Shown: positions 1 to 8,183 of the stretch, one piece after another | Numbering within the stretch: position 1 is the first letter of the stretch | How the letters are laid out: every line of letters begins with the position of its first letter | Source of the DNA: Mitsuaria sp. 7 | GTDB lineage: Bacteria > Pseudomonadota > Gammaproteobacteria > Burkholderiales > Burkholderiaceae_C | Reading direction: 5' to 3' | Length of the DNA stretch: 64,000 nt | Assembly (NCBI RefSeq): GCF_001653795.1 | Contig: NZ_CP011514.1 | Coordinates: 4,544,279 to 4,608,278, forward strand | Program-made: the position numbers and the translations under genes | The notes under the pieces: generated by a model | The model's database searches: none | Seen by the model: only the letters and a program-made list of their open reading frames with translations | What the model was told of the DNA's origin: nothing

Positions 1-897
1 TTCTCGAAAGCCGCCGACGCGATGAACATCCCGCGCCCGACCGTGACCAAGCTGGTGCAAGACCTGGAGCGCCACCTCGGCACGCGGCTGCTGCAGCGCA
101 CGACGCGACGCGTGAGCGTCACGCCCGAAGGCGCCGCGTACTACGAGCGCGCGCGGCGTCTCATCGAGGATCTCGCGGAGATGGATGAACTCGCGGCGCA
201 GACGCGTGCGCAGGCGCGCGGCCGGCTGCGCGTGGACGTCGGCTCGATCCTCGCGAACATGATCCTCATCCCCGCCCTGCCCGACTTCCGCGCGAGGCAT
301 CCCGAGTTGCACGTGGACCTGGGCGTCAGCGACCGCCACATCGATCTCATCAGCGAAGGCGTCGACTGCGTGATCCGCGGCGGCGAGCTGGCGGACAACA
401 CGCTGGTCGCGCGACGCATCGCGGACCTCGACTGGGTCACCTGCGCCAGCCCGGTCTATCTGAAGGCGCGCGGCGTCCCGAAGCATCCGTCCGAGTTGAC
501 CGCACGTGCGCATGGACCTGCTGACCGAGCACGCGTCCCGGGCCATGCAATCGCGGGCTACTTCTCGTCGCTGACGGGCCGGGCGTTTCCACTCGAGTTC
601 CACCGCGGCGACGAGCGCCTCCAGATCGCCGGCGAAGCGGTGATGGCCGTCAACGAGAGCACCGCGCATCTCAGCACGCTGCTGTCCGGCGCGGGGCTGG
701 GCCAGACCTTCCGCTTCGCGGCGACGCCGCATCTGCAGACCGGCGCGCTGCGCACCGTCCTCGACGACTGGACCCGGCCGCGTCATCCGCTGCACGTCGT
801 CTACCCGGCGTCGCGGCACCTCAGCGCGAAGCTGCGGCTGTTCGTCGACTGGGTGGCGGAGGTGTTCGCGCCGTTCGACGACCGCCCGCCACGCTGA
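1..897 (+). CDS. LysR-family transcriptional regulator, 5' end outside the window
   Basis: The frame is already open at base 1, and the visible protein begins inside the N-terminal winged HTH (NIPRPTVTKLVQDLE at residues 9-23, then the wing LGTRLLQRTTRRVSVTPEG), so the true start lies upstream. The ATG at base 22 is internal to the recognition helix and is not the start. An effector-binding domain follows from about residue 70 (RGRLRVDVGS). This form resembles the proteobacterial LysR group with a YFSSLTGR motif (187-194), whose members usually regulate a neighbouring oxidoreductase or efflux gene; the target is not visible here. Residues 168-180 (ARAHGPADRARVP) look like an extra stretch of roughly ten residues, because the loop between the HPSEL and GYFSS motifs is normally shorter. 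The regulator family is certain; the regulon is unknown. Confidence 0.9.
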   Translation, partial: FSKAADAMNIPRPTVTKLVQDLERHLGTRLLQRTTRRVSVTPEGAAYYERARRLIEDLAEMDELAAQTRAQARGRLRVDVGSILANMILIPALPDFRARHPELHVDLGVSDRHIDLISEGVDCVIRGGELADNTLVARRIADLDWVTCASPVYLKARGVPKHPSELTARAHGPADRARVPGHAIAGYFSSLTGRAFPLEFHRGDERLQIAGEAVMAVNESTAHLSTLLSGAGLGQTFRFAATPHLQTGALRTVLDDWTRPRHPLHVVYPASRHLSAKLRLFVDWVAEVFAPFDDRPPR

Positions 898-949
898 GGT
901 CGCTCAACGCTGGGGCATCCCACAAATGTTTGCGTACCTACTTTTGTGA

Positions 950-987
950 GCGCAAAAAGAAAGAGGCCCCGCACTGCGGGGCCTCTT
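950..987 (-). terminator. Intrinsic terminator, minus-strand orientation
   Basis: Bases 961-972 and 976-987 form a perfect 12-bp GC-rich stem with a 3-nt loop. On the minus strand it is followed by TCTTTTTGCG. There is no T tract on the plus-strand side, so it does not terminate the upstream LysR gene. It ends the candidate small RNA. Confidence 0.8.
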
Positions 988-1083
988 GGAACTGGGGGCG
1001 TGAGCCAGTTGGATTGAGCAGTCAGACTGCGGCTTCCGCTTGGGTCGTGCCCCGCTAGAGGGTGGGTCAAACGTGTTGCCCGA
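950..1083 (-). ncRNA. Candidate small RNA with its own promoter and intrinsic terminator
   Basis: Read on the minus strand, a near-consensus sigma-70 promoter (TTGACG, 17-nt spacer, TATTAT) sits at 1118-1090. A perfect 12-bp hairpin followed by a T-rich tract lies at 987-950. The predicted transcript starts near 1083 and is about 130 nt long. It contains short internal dyads (for example GCAGTC-T-GACTGC near 1014-1026) and C-rich stretches such as GACCCACCCTC that could pair with purine-rich ribosome-binding sites. No convincing protein is encoded: minus-strand frames run straight through the terminator into the antisense of the LysR gene. The promoter and terminator are visible in the sequence. 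That this is a regulatory RNA is inference, and no known RNA family is recognised. Confidence 0.6.
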
Positions 1084-1089
1084 AGAAGA

Positions 1090-1118
1090 ATAATAAGTTG
1101 CATGCTTACCTCCGTCAA
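1090..1118 (-). promoter_or_regulatory. Sigma-70 promoter of the candidate small RNA
   Basis: The minus strand reads TTGACG (1118-1113), then 17 nt, then TATTAT (1095-1090), matching five of six consensus positions in each hexamer with ideal spacing. It points toward the terminator at 987-950. The spacer happens to contain GGAGGT followed by ATG, but no short closed reading frame follows. Confidence 0.65.
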
Positions 1119-2672
1119 TCCGCTGGAACGGGTCGCAGTGGGCCGCCTGTTGGAGTTCCTTTCTGACCGCATGCCCTGGCATCGATCACTGTGGGGCATC
1201 GGCATCGTGCTGGCGATGGATGAACTGTTCGAAGCATGCGAGGCCTTGCGACAGGGCCATCTCAGCGAAGCGTCCATCAAGCGCATTGCATCGTCGCTGC
1301 AGCGACGGGTAGGCGTTCACCCGGCGTTCTCCGAGTCGGAAAAAGTCTTTCTCCGCGAACAGGTCCGGCAAGTGCCTCGCGCAGATGGCGCCGCTCACTT
1401 TGGCATCCGCGAGCTTTCGTCCCGCGCTTCCAAGGACTATCTGCTGCGCTGGAGTCGAACGATCGCCAGCGGGAGCGGAAGGTTTACCGTTGAGCATTTC
1501 GCCCGAAGCGTGGCAGCCCATCTTCTCGATGCGGGATTTGCGGAGCAGTATCTGAACGACTTCATCCGCGCACGACTCGGCGCGGAGTCGCCAATCACAC
1601 TGGCGCAGTTGTGTGAAGAACTCGCCGGAGAGATGGCCGCGAGCCCGCGACGTCCGTTCCAGGTGTTGCTCGCGTTCACCAGCATTCCAGAGCTGCGCAA
1701 TGGCGTGCCAGCGAACTGGCTGCGCGGACCGGAGGTTCCTGCGTGGCTACAAGCCCATGACTTCGACACTGCGGACGTGCGAGCGCCCGTTGCGATGGTG
1801 CTGGATGTGATGGCCAGGGATGTCGTGGGGGCGGCGAAAGCCGCGCGTGATACTGTCGACCGATATGCCGCGCGGGCATTGATCGCGACCGGCAAGACAC
1901 TGAACCGCTTTCCCCTGCTTTGGGTGGCCGGAAGCCCAACGCCGGCGCCCATGAGGTAGGCGTCGCGTGGGGTCGGCGTGAAAGAGCTGTTCCGCGAGGA
2001 CCGGGTGTTCTCCTCGGAGGCGAATCAGAACGTCGATGCGGCACTCGAGTTGCTTGCACATCTTGAGGGGAGTTCACCGCCCGCAGCCGTCGCCGGCGGT
2101 TGGGCCGCCATCGAAGGATTGCTGGCGGATCCCAATGATCGGGCTCTCGCAGCGGACAACCTGGCGACGCTAGTCACCTGCTCTTTCCCGCGAGCTGAAC
2201 TCACCGCCCTGTCGTATCGGGCACAACGCAAGCATCCGGACTCGACTCAAGAGCTGCAAGGGGTCAACGTCAATCGGGAGCGTTCCCGACTGGTCGCCAG
2301 GATGATCCTGGAAGGACGCATGCCGCAGTTGCCCTCGCTGGCAGATCAAGCGGCCGTTGCACGGCTCAGCAAGCTGCTCGGCAATCCAGGCCCTGAGCTC
2401 CAGACGATCAGGGACTCCATTGGCGATGCATTTCATCGCCTGTATCGCCAGCGCAACCTCATCCTCCATGGCGCGCGCTTGGATAGCGTGGCACTCACGG
2501 CAAGCCTGCGCACTGTCTCCAAGCTTGCCGGGGCGGGGATGGATCGGATCACCCATGGACACTACGTCAGCAGTTGAAACCGCTTGAGCTGGTAGCCAAG
2601 GCCAACCTGGCCATCGCGCTGGCGAGCCGGGAAGACCCGCTGGGATGCGTCGACTTGCTGGAAATCACCTAA
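1102..2672 (+). pseudogene. Disrupted gene with a C-terminal HEPN (Apea-like) motif
   Basis: Two long frames in the same phase, 1102-1956 and 1960-2565, are separated only by an in-frame TAG at 1957-1959. Near 2565 the coding signal shifts by one base: the zero-shift frame stops at 2575, while the neighbouring frame continues as LKPLELVAKANLAIALAS and ends with TAA at 2670. Joined, the product would be about 520 residues. The last third contains YRQRNLILHG (R codon at 2452, H codon at 2467). This R-x4-H arrangement with Asn after Arg is typical of Apea-like HEPN domains, many of which are RNases in toxin or antiviral systems. The first 285 residues match no family I recognise. The ATG at 1102 has no Shine-Dalgarno sequence and overlaps the opposing promoter, so the 5' end may also be incomplete. 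Whether the lesions are real or sequencing errors cannot be decided here. Confidence 0.7.
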
Positions 2673-2700
2673 GGGGACGCAAAGCTGTAAAGCCGGTCCA

Positions 2701-3678
2701 TCACGGCGCCACGGGCGCCTTTTGTGCCAGCGCCTGAGTGACAGGCTTCGCCCGCAGCGCCCACACCACCGACGCGATCGACAAGCCGACGATGACCACG
2801 TTGCTCATCGCGAAGAGCACCGGCGCGAGCGTCGTGAACACCGGATCGTCGCCGCGTTCGGCGAAGCGCATCGTGCCGGTGGAGATCGCCGTCGCGCCGA
2901 AGGTGAAGGCCCAGTACGACAGCGTGAACGGCTGACGGATCCACGGCATCAGCCGCAGCACCATCAAGGCCTGCGCGATCGCGTAGCCCAGCAGCATGCG
3001 GGCGAACACGTCCGGCGGACCGACGGTGACCGCGGCGTAGGCCAGCAGCGAGACCGCCGGCGGCGCCATCTGGATGCCGATCGTCGGCCGCAGTGCCAGG
3101 GGCATGGGCTCGACGGTCAGCAGGCGGCCCAGGATGATGGACTCCTGGACGATCCAGGCCAGCACGCCGGCGCCGAAGAACAGCTGCCCCCAGCTCGGCC
3201 AGCCCAGCGCCGACAGGCCGATCGCGGACACGAGGTTGGTGCCGACCGTCGGCAGGTAGAGGACCGGCGTCGTGGTCTTCTCGTCGCGACCGCCCCGCCA
3301 TTGGCCGCCGTGGCGCCACAGCCCGAAGAGCAGCGCGGTCACGGCGCCCGCGAGGATCAGCACCATGCCCACGCCGTGCGCATGCGGCAGAACGCCGATG
3401 CCCGCGAGCATCGTGGCCACCGGCACCAGGGCGATGAAGCAGCACAGGATGGGATGCGCGGCTTCGGCCTTGGCGGCCTCGCGGACCGCGATCCACTTGA
3501 TCGCGAATCGGACCAGCAGCACCGCCCACACCGCCACGGCGACGGCCATCACGGACTCGCCGATCCAGGCCGGGAACCCCCACAGGCGCGCCGCCACGCG
3601 CCAGCCGTTGCCCAGGCCGGTGAGGCCCAGCACCATGCTGAAGTAGGAGGCGGGGACCGCCCATCGGGAAAGATTCAT
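2701..3678 (-). CDS. tehA: TehA/TDT-family transporter
   Basis: This is an integral membrane protein of about 325 residues of the tellurite-resistance/dicarboxylate transporter (TDT) family, with around ten hydrophobic segments. It opens with SYFSMVLGLTGLGNGWR, the family signature after a short N-terminus. E. coli TehA and Haemophilus TehA are the known relatives; the family also includes malate and sulfite exporters and SLAC1-type anion channels, so the substrate is not fixed by sequence. The start at 3678 is chosen because AGGAG lies about nine bases upstream (3684-3692); an upstream in-frame Met would add 16 residues lacking membrane character. No tehB methyltransferase is adjacent, so tellurite resistance should not be assumed. 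The gene stands alone. Confidence 0.85.
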   Translation of the reverse strand: MNLSRWAVPASYFSMVLGLTGLGNGWRVAARLWGFPAWIGESVMAVAVAVWAVLLVRFAIKWIAVREAAKAEAAHPILCCFIALVPVATMLAGIGVLPHAHGVGMVLILAGAVTALLFGLWRHGGQWRGGRDEKTTTPVLYLPTVGTNLVSAIGLSALGWPSWGQLFFGAGVLAWIVQESIILGRLLTVEPMPLALRPTIGIQMAPPAVSLLAYAAVTVGPPDVFARMLLGYAIAQALMVLRLMPWIRQPFTLSYWAFTFGATAISTGTMRFAERGDDPVFTTLAPVLFAMSNVVIVGLSIASVVWALRAKPVTQALAQKAPVAP

Positions 3679-3785
3679 CGGGATGCTCCTGCGCGCGACC
3701 ACCGGGCAGCGGTCGGACGAACGCACTGTAGAGTGAGAATCCCTGTCGCTGTGAAAAGGGCCGACGTCCTCTGACTGCGGAGGCT

Positions 3786-3897
3786 GCTGGCCCTCACCCC
3801 TGCCCTCTCCCGCAAGCGGGAGAGGGAGTCATCCGGTCAGCGCGGTGCACTCTCGCTCCCTCTCCCGCTTGCGGGAGAGGGTGGGGGTGAGGGCCAG
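3786..3897. repeat. Pair of inverted REP-like palindromic elements
   Basis: Two copies of an element of about 43 nt lie head to head: 3786-3828 and 3855-3897, the second reverse-complemented with a two-base difference. Each contains a perfect 24-bp palindrome with 11-bp arms (3803-3826 and 3858-3881) and a C-rich (or G-rich) flank. This organisation resembles REP doublets. They lie between tehA and the ferritin-like gene, downstream of the latter. They have no T tract in either direction, so they are not simple terminators. Confidence 0.8.
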
Positions 3898-3928
3898 AGG
3901 CGGTGGCAGTGCAACGGACTCCTTGCGC

Positions 3929-4771
3929 TCAGGTCAGCAGCACGCGCCGCCCGATCGCGGCGAGCGGACGCTCGACGACACGCTGCACGCCGGGGCGCAG
4001 CAGCAGCGGCTTCAGCGTCATGCGCACGGCCAGACCCATCGGCACGTTCGAACTGACGAGCTGGATGGCATCCTTCGTCAGCTGCTCGGCGTTGGCGATG
4101 GGCGCCGGGCCGCCGTCGACAGCGCCGGTGCGCAGACGCCCGTTCACCGCATGCCTCAACGCGATCGAGGCGTCCTCCTTGCGCAGCTCCAACGCGCGAC
4201 GCACCAGGGCCGCCAGCACCTGGCCGCGATGCAGCCCTTCGATCTCGCGGTACTTGCGGAAGAAGGCGAAGAAGTTCTTGTAGTGCTGCACCTCGTCGCA
4301 GCGGATGCGCCAGAACAGGTCGCGCAGCACCGGCTCGTCCGTGGCCTCGTGCAGCGCCTGGTAGTAGGTCGTCGTGCCCATCTCGACGATGCAGCGCGCC
4401 ACCATCTCCTGGCCGCGCGTGGGCTCCAGCTCGTCCATCGTGCACAGCCGCGCGTACTCCTCGAAGAAGCCGGCGTAGGCCGACTCCCAGTCGAAGCCCG
4501 GCCACACGTGACGCACATAGGCCTTCAACGCGGCGCCGTGCTGCAGCTCCTCCGGCTCCCAGTGATCGCGCAGCCAGGCGGCGACCTCGGGATCGTCGGC
4601 GAAGTGCTCGATGAGGTTGCGCGTGTACATGTCGCTGCCGCTCTCGATGAACGAGGCGCTGCACACGAGGAGGAAGAGCGCATCGTGCCCGCGCACGCGG
4701 TCGGGCTCGATGCGGGACAGGTCCAGGTCCTCGAGGGACCAGCGCAAAGGCGTAGGGAGAACAACGGTCAT
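3929..4771 (-). CDS. Ferritin-like diiron-domain protein, function unknown
   Basis: This protein of about 280 residues is mostly helical and has a complete set of carboxylate/histidine ligands spaced as in a ferritin-like four-helix bundle: E43 (FIES), E75 and H78 (EELQH), E130, and E160 and H163 (DEVQH). This EExxH-plus-DExxH pattern resembles acyl-ACP desaturase-type and uncharacterised ferritin-like proteins, so oxidase or hydroxylase chemistry is as likely as iron storage. The start at 4771 (MTVVLPTPLRW) is preferred because the 18 residues upstream look non-coding, but no strong ribosome-binding site decides it. The gene is divergent from the esterase gene at 4921 and both lie inside the 43-nt inverted repeats. 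No redox partner is encoded nearby. Confidence 0.75.
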   Translation of the reverse strand: MTVVLPTPLRWSLEDLDLSRIEPDRVRGHDALFLLVCSASFIESGSDMYTRNLIEHFADDPEVAAWLRDHWEPEELQHGAALKAYVRHVWPGFDWESAYAGFFEEYARLCTMDELEPTRGQEMVARCIVEMGTTTYYQALHEATDEPVLRDLFWRIRCDEVQHYKNFFAFFRKYREIEGLHRGQVLAALVRRALELRKEDASIALRHAVNGRLRTGAVDGGPAPIANAEQLTKDAIQLVSSNVPMGLAVRMTLKPLLLRPGVQRVVERPLAAIGRRVLLT

Positions 4772-4920
4772 GACGCAAGGTCCGGCAATCCGTGTGCGTG
4801 TCATTCCAACAGGCCTCGGGTCCACACGGCGTTAAAGCCCCGTATCGTTGTGTCAAACGGTAGGGATCCCTGCGCCGACACGGTCAGGCCTCAGAATGGG
4901 GCGGTCCAACGATTTTCTCC

Positions 4921-5934
4921 ATGGTCAGACGTTCGTCCACCGCCGCCCTCCGCAAGGCCTGGAACAAGGGCCTGCGCGCCGTGACGGGTCAGGTCGTGCG
5001 TGCCGCGACGAAGGCCGCCCGCGACGCGACGAAGGACGCCGTGCCCGGGCTGAAGAAAACGCCGCCGCATCCGTCGCCCAGCCTCGGGGACTGGCTGTCC
5101 GGACTGGCGACCGGGCGCGCGGGCATGCGGCGCTTCAAGCTCTTCCGGCCCACCGGGCTGACTGCGGGTGAGCGCCCGCCGCTGGTCGTGATGCTGCATG
5201 GCTGCGGGCAGGAGCCGGCCGGCTTCGCGCGCAGCACGCGGATGAACCGGCTCGCCGCGCGCGAGCGCTTCCTGGTGCTGTATCCGGAGCAGAGCCGGCT
5301 CGCCAATCCGCAGCGCTGCTGGAACTGGTTCGACACCGAGTCCGGCCGCGCGCAGGCCGAGGCCGCACTGATCCTCGCCGCGATCGATCAGGTCTGCCTG
5401 CTTCACGGCGCCGATCGCGAGCGCGTGGCGATCGTGGGGCTCTCCGCCGGTGCGGGCATGGCCGCGTTGCTCGCGACGATGCATCCGGAGCGCTTCAGCG
5501 CGGTCGCGATGCACTCGGGCGTGCCGCCGGGGCTGGCGAGTTCGGCGACGAACGCGCTGCGCGCGATGCGCGGGCGGGCGGAAGCCGCGACCGTGGAAGG
5601 CGGCACGGCATGGCCGCCGCTCCTCGTCATCCAGGGCAATCAGGATCGCGTCGTGGCGGCCGCCAATGCGTTCGAGGCGGCACGCCAATGGGCGCTCGCC
5701 GCCGGCGCCGCCACGGTCCACGACCGCCGGGTGCAGCGCGGCAAGCGGCTGCCGATGACGATCGTCGACTTCAAGCGGGGCAGCACGGTCGCGGTGTCGC
5801 TCGTCGAGATCGACGGCCTCGCGCATGCATGGAGCGGCGGCACCGCGAAGGAGCCGTTCAGCGATCCCACCGGGCCGGATGCGACGGCGATGATCTGGCG
5901 CTTCGTGGCGAAGCGCTTCTCGGCGAAGCGCTGA
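4921..5934 (+). CDS. PHB-depolymerase-family alpha/beta-hydrolase esterase
   Basis: This 337-residue protein carries an esterase domain of the polyhydroxybutyrate-depolymerase/feruloyl-esterase type (Esterase_phd) from about residue 68. Visible elements are the oxyanion motif MLHGCGQ (91-97), the lipase box GLSAG with nucleophile S175, a probable acid D242 (QGNQDRVV) and the histidine motif GLAHAWSGG (H302). The first 65 residues are basic and alanine-rich (RKAWNKGLRAVTGQVVRAATK), with no classical signal peptide, which fits a phasin-like or granule-associated N-terminus better than secretion. Family membership is firm, but the substrate (PHB, short-chain PHA or an acyl ester) is not shown. 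It is divergent from the ferritin-like gene, and a REP-like element follows 10 bases after its stop. Confidence 0.8.
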   Translation: MVRRSSTAALRKAWNKGLRAVTGQVVRAATKAARDATKDAVPGLKKTPPHPSPSLGDWLSGLATGRAGMRRFKLFRPTGLTAGERPPLVVMLHGCGQEPAGFARSTRMNRLAARERFLVLYPEQSRLANPQRCWNWFDTESGRAQAEAALILAAIDQVCLLHGADRERVAIVGLSAGAGMAALLATMHPERFSAVAMHSGVPPGLASSATNALRAMRGRAEAATVEGGTAWPPLLVIQGNQDRVVAAANAFEAARQWALAAGAATVHDRRVQRGKRLPMTIVDFKRGSTVAVSLVEIDGLAHAWSGGTAKEPFSDPTGPDATAMIWRFVAKRFSAKR

Positions 5935-5944
5935 AGCCCTCTTG

Positions 5945-5987
5945 CTCCCTCTCCCGCTTGCGGGAGAGGGCAGGGGTGAGGGCCAGC
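5945..5987. repeat. Third REP-like element, perfect inverse of the copy at 3786
   Basis: These 43 bases are the exact reverse complement of 3786-3828, including the 24-bp palindrome at 5947-5970. Together the two copies flank the 2.1-kb segment that holds the ferritin-like and esterase genes. Confidence 0.8.
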
Positions 5988-6035
5988 GGCCGTGTCAGTA
6001 CTGAAGCCTTCCCGCCCTCTCGCCGAGCGGTGACC

Positions 6036-7181
6036 TCAGGCCTGGAGCTCGCTTCCCGCGAGCAGATCGCGCCACTGCTGCTGCTGTTCGAAGAACTGCC
6101 GCCAGGCCTCGTCGGCCAGCGCCTGGTGGCGATCCGCATCGTCCGTCTCGCCGAGCATCAGGAAGGTCTGCGCCAGCCGGCTGTGCGTGATCGCGCGGTC
6201 ATCGAGCTCGCACTCGGGATCGAGCTCGATCTCGGCCTCGCGCGCCTGATGCAGCGCGTGCTCGTGCTGCCCGAGGTTGGCCCGGCACCAGGCCAGGTCC
6301 GACAGCAGGCTGCTGCCCAGACGCTCCAGCCCCAGCGACATCGCCTGCGGCAGGTGTTCCTCGTACAGGCGTCTGGCTTCGTCGAAGCCGCCCTGCATCG
6401 TCAGCACCTGCGCGCGCAGCACCGGCGTCAGCTCGGTCATCATCTGCGCGCCGACGGCCTCGTCGAAGTGGTGCACGGAGTCCACCGAGAGCATCAGCTC
6501 GGACCCGCGCCACGACTGGCCCGACAGGCTCTCGCGCCGCAGCTGCGAGGCGCGCATGCCGGCCATGTTGAACATCAGCGCCGACAGCGAGGCATCGTCG
6601 CCTTCCACCGACGCGTGACGGCGCGCGCGGATGTACCAGCGCTGCGCGGACGCGGTGTCGCCGGCGTAATGCCAGGCCAGGCCCAGCGTGATCGCCACGC
6701 GCGCCAGCGCCACGTTGTGCTCGGGCGGCGCCTCGTCGAGGCAGCGTTTCGCGTGCTCGACCATCGCCACCGGGTCATGACGGATGAAGGCCAGTTGCGA
6801 GAGCCACGCCGATGCCAGCACGCGCACCTCGATGAGCGCCTCCGATGCGCCGGCGATCGCATGCGCGCGCAGGATGCGGTCCCAGGCCTGCTGCGCGACG
6901 AAGCCGTTGTAATAGCTCATCAGGCCTTCGGCCATGTGCAGCCAGGCCCCGATCTCCGGATGCGGATGCTGGAAGGACAGCTGATGCAGGGCGGTCAGCG
7001 CCTCGCGCGCCTCGGCCACCGCGCCGTGCCGGGCCAGCAGCATCGCGCGCTTGGCCCGCGCCGCCGCCGACGCTGTCGGCGAGGTCGCGGCGGCGATGTC
7101 CTTGTCCAGCTGCTTCATCAGCCGGGACTTGATCACCGGGGAAGCCGCGGCGGCGGACGGCGGGGCTGAGGCGTCTTGCAT
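6036..7181 (-). CDS. TPR-like helical repeat protein, function unknown
   Basis: The product is a 381-residue soluble protein, almost entirely helical and alanine/leucine rich, with degenerate tetratricopeptide-type repeats. Examples are the segment VALARVAITLGLAWHYAGD near residue 155 and segments near 250-270 (VLTMQGGFDEARRLYEEHL) and 280-300 (LLSDLAWCRANLGQHEHAL). Such repeats usually mediate protein-protein contacts. No catalytic or DNA-binding motif and no signal peptide is seen. It starts seven bases after the purC stop on the same strand and is therefore probably co-transcribed with purC, although nothing in it suggests a role in purine synthesis. In many relatives purE would be expected at this position. 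Confidence 0.7.
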   Translation of the reverse strand: MQDASAPPSAAAASPVIKSRLMKQLDKDIAAATSPTASAAARAKRAMLLARHGAVAEAREALTALHQLSFQHPHPEIGAWLHMAEGLMSYYNGFVAQQAWDRILRAHAIAGASEALIEVRVLASAWLSQLAFIRHDPVAMVEHAKRCLDEAPPEHNVALARVAITLGLAWHYAGDTASAQRWYIRARRHASVEGDDASLSALMFNMAGMRASQLRRESLSGQSWRGSELMLSVDSVHHFDEAVGAQMMTELTPVLRAQVLTMQGGFDEARRLYEEHLPQAMSLGLERLGSSLLSDLAWCRANLGQHEHALHQAREAEIELDPECELDDRAITHSRLAQTFLMLGETDDADRHQALADEAWRQFFEQQQQWRDLLAGSELQA

Positions 7182-7188
7182 GCCGGCC

Positions 7189-8085
7189 TCAGCGTGTCAG
7201 CCGGTCCAGCGCTTCCTGGTACTTCGCGGACGTGTTGACGATCACGTCCTCGGGCAGCGCCGGCGGCGGCGCGACCTTGCCCCAGGGCTGGCCGTCCACG
7301 GTCGCCTGTTCCAGCCAGTCGCGCAGGAACTGCTTGTCGTAGCTCGGCGGGTTGCTGCCGACGGCGTAGCTTTCCGCCGGCCAGTAACGCGAGGAATCGG
7401 GCGTCAGCACCTCGTCCATCAGCGTCAGGGTGCCGTCGGCATCGAGGCCGAATTCGAACTTGGTGTCCGCGATGATGATGCCCTTGGTCAGCGCGATGTC
7501 CGCGGCGCGCTGGTAGAGCTGGATCGCGATGTCGCGCACGCGCTCGGCCAGCTCGCGGCCGATGATTTCGGCGCAGCGCTCGAAATCGATGTTCTCGTCG
7601 TGGTCGCCCATATCCGCCTTGGTCGCCGGCGTGAAGATCGGCTGCGGCAGCTTGCTCGCGTTCTGCAGGCCGGCGGGCAGCTCGACGCCGCAGACCTTGC
7701 CGCTGGCCTTGTATTCGGACCAGCCGCTGCCCGCCAGGTAACCGCGCACCACCGCCTCGATCGGCAGCGGCTTCAGGCGCTTGACCAGCATCGCGCGGTC
7801 ACGGACCTGCGCCTTCTCCGCCTCGGTCACCACCGACAGCGGATCGTCGCCGGTCAGGTGGTTGGGAACGATGCCGTCCAGCTTGTCGAACCAGAACAGC
7901 GCCATCTTCGTCAGCAGCGCGCCCTTGCCCGGGATGGGCTCGCTCATGATGACGTCGAAGGCCGAGATGCGGTCCGACGCGATCATCAGGATGCGGTCGT
8001 CGCCGACCGCGTAGTTCTCGCGCACCTTGCCGCGTGCGATGAGGGGAAGGGAGGTGATCGACGAGGTATGCAGGGCGGCGGTCAT
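7189..8085 (-). CDS. purC: Phosphoribosylaminoimidazole-succinocarboxamide synthase (SAICAR synthase)
   Basis: This 298-residue cytosolic enzyme ligates aspartate to CAIR using ATP in de novo purine synthesis. It has the full PurC fold signature: RGKVRENY and the [10 protein letters not shown] motif in the N-terminal nucleotide-binding part, [12 protein letters not shown] in the middle, and the TKFEFGLD...[15 protein letters not shown] segment near the C-terminus. The length matches the longer PurC form found in Burkholderiales and yeast rather than the 237-residue E. coli form. It lies downstream of a small cyclotransferase-like gene and upstream of the TPR gene. purE and purK, which often follow purC in this group, are absent. 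Confidence 0.97.
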   Translation of the reverse strand: MTAALHTSSITSLPLIARGKVRENYAVGDDRILMIASDRISAFDVIMSEPIPGKGALLTKMALFWFDKLDGIVPNHLTGDDPLSVVTEAEKAQVRDRAMLVKRLKPLPIEAVVRGYLAGSGWSEYKASGKVCGVELPAGLQNASKLPQPIFTPATKADMGDHDENIDFERCAEIIGRELAERVRDIAIQLYQRAADIALTKGIIIADTKFEFGLDADGTLTLMDEVLTPDSSRYWPAESYAVGSNPPSYDKQFLRDWLEQATVDGQPWGKVAPPPALPEDVIVNTSAKYQEALDRLTR

Positions 8086-8183
8086 GGGTGTGCGGTCGGA
8101 CGGAACAGCAAAGCCGGGATTCTAGAGGCGGCTCAGGAAACCTCGCCGACGCCGGACGACCCGTCGATCCGCTTCAGGACGCC

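Noticed and set aside
801..1286. Minus-strand frame beginning with an ATG after GGAGGT at 1108-1113, with a Leu/Ile run, considered as a leader peptide
   Set aside because: The frame has no stop before the terminator hairpin and runs into the antisense of the LysR gene. GGAGGT falls in the spacer of a good promoter, so an untranslated RNA fits better.
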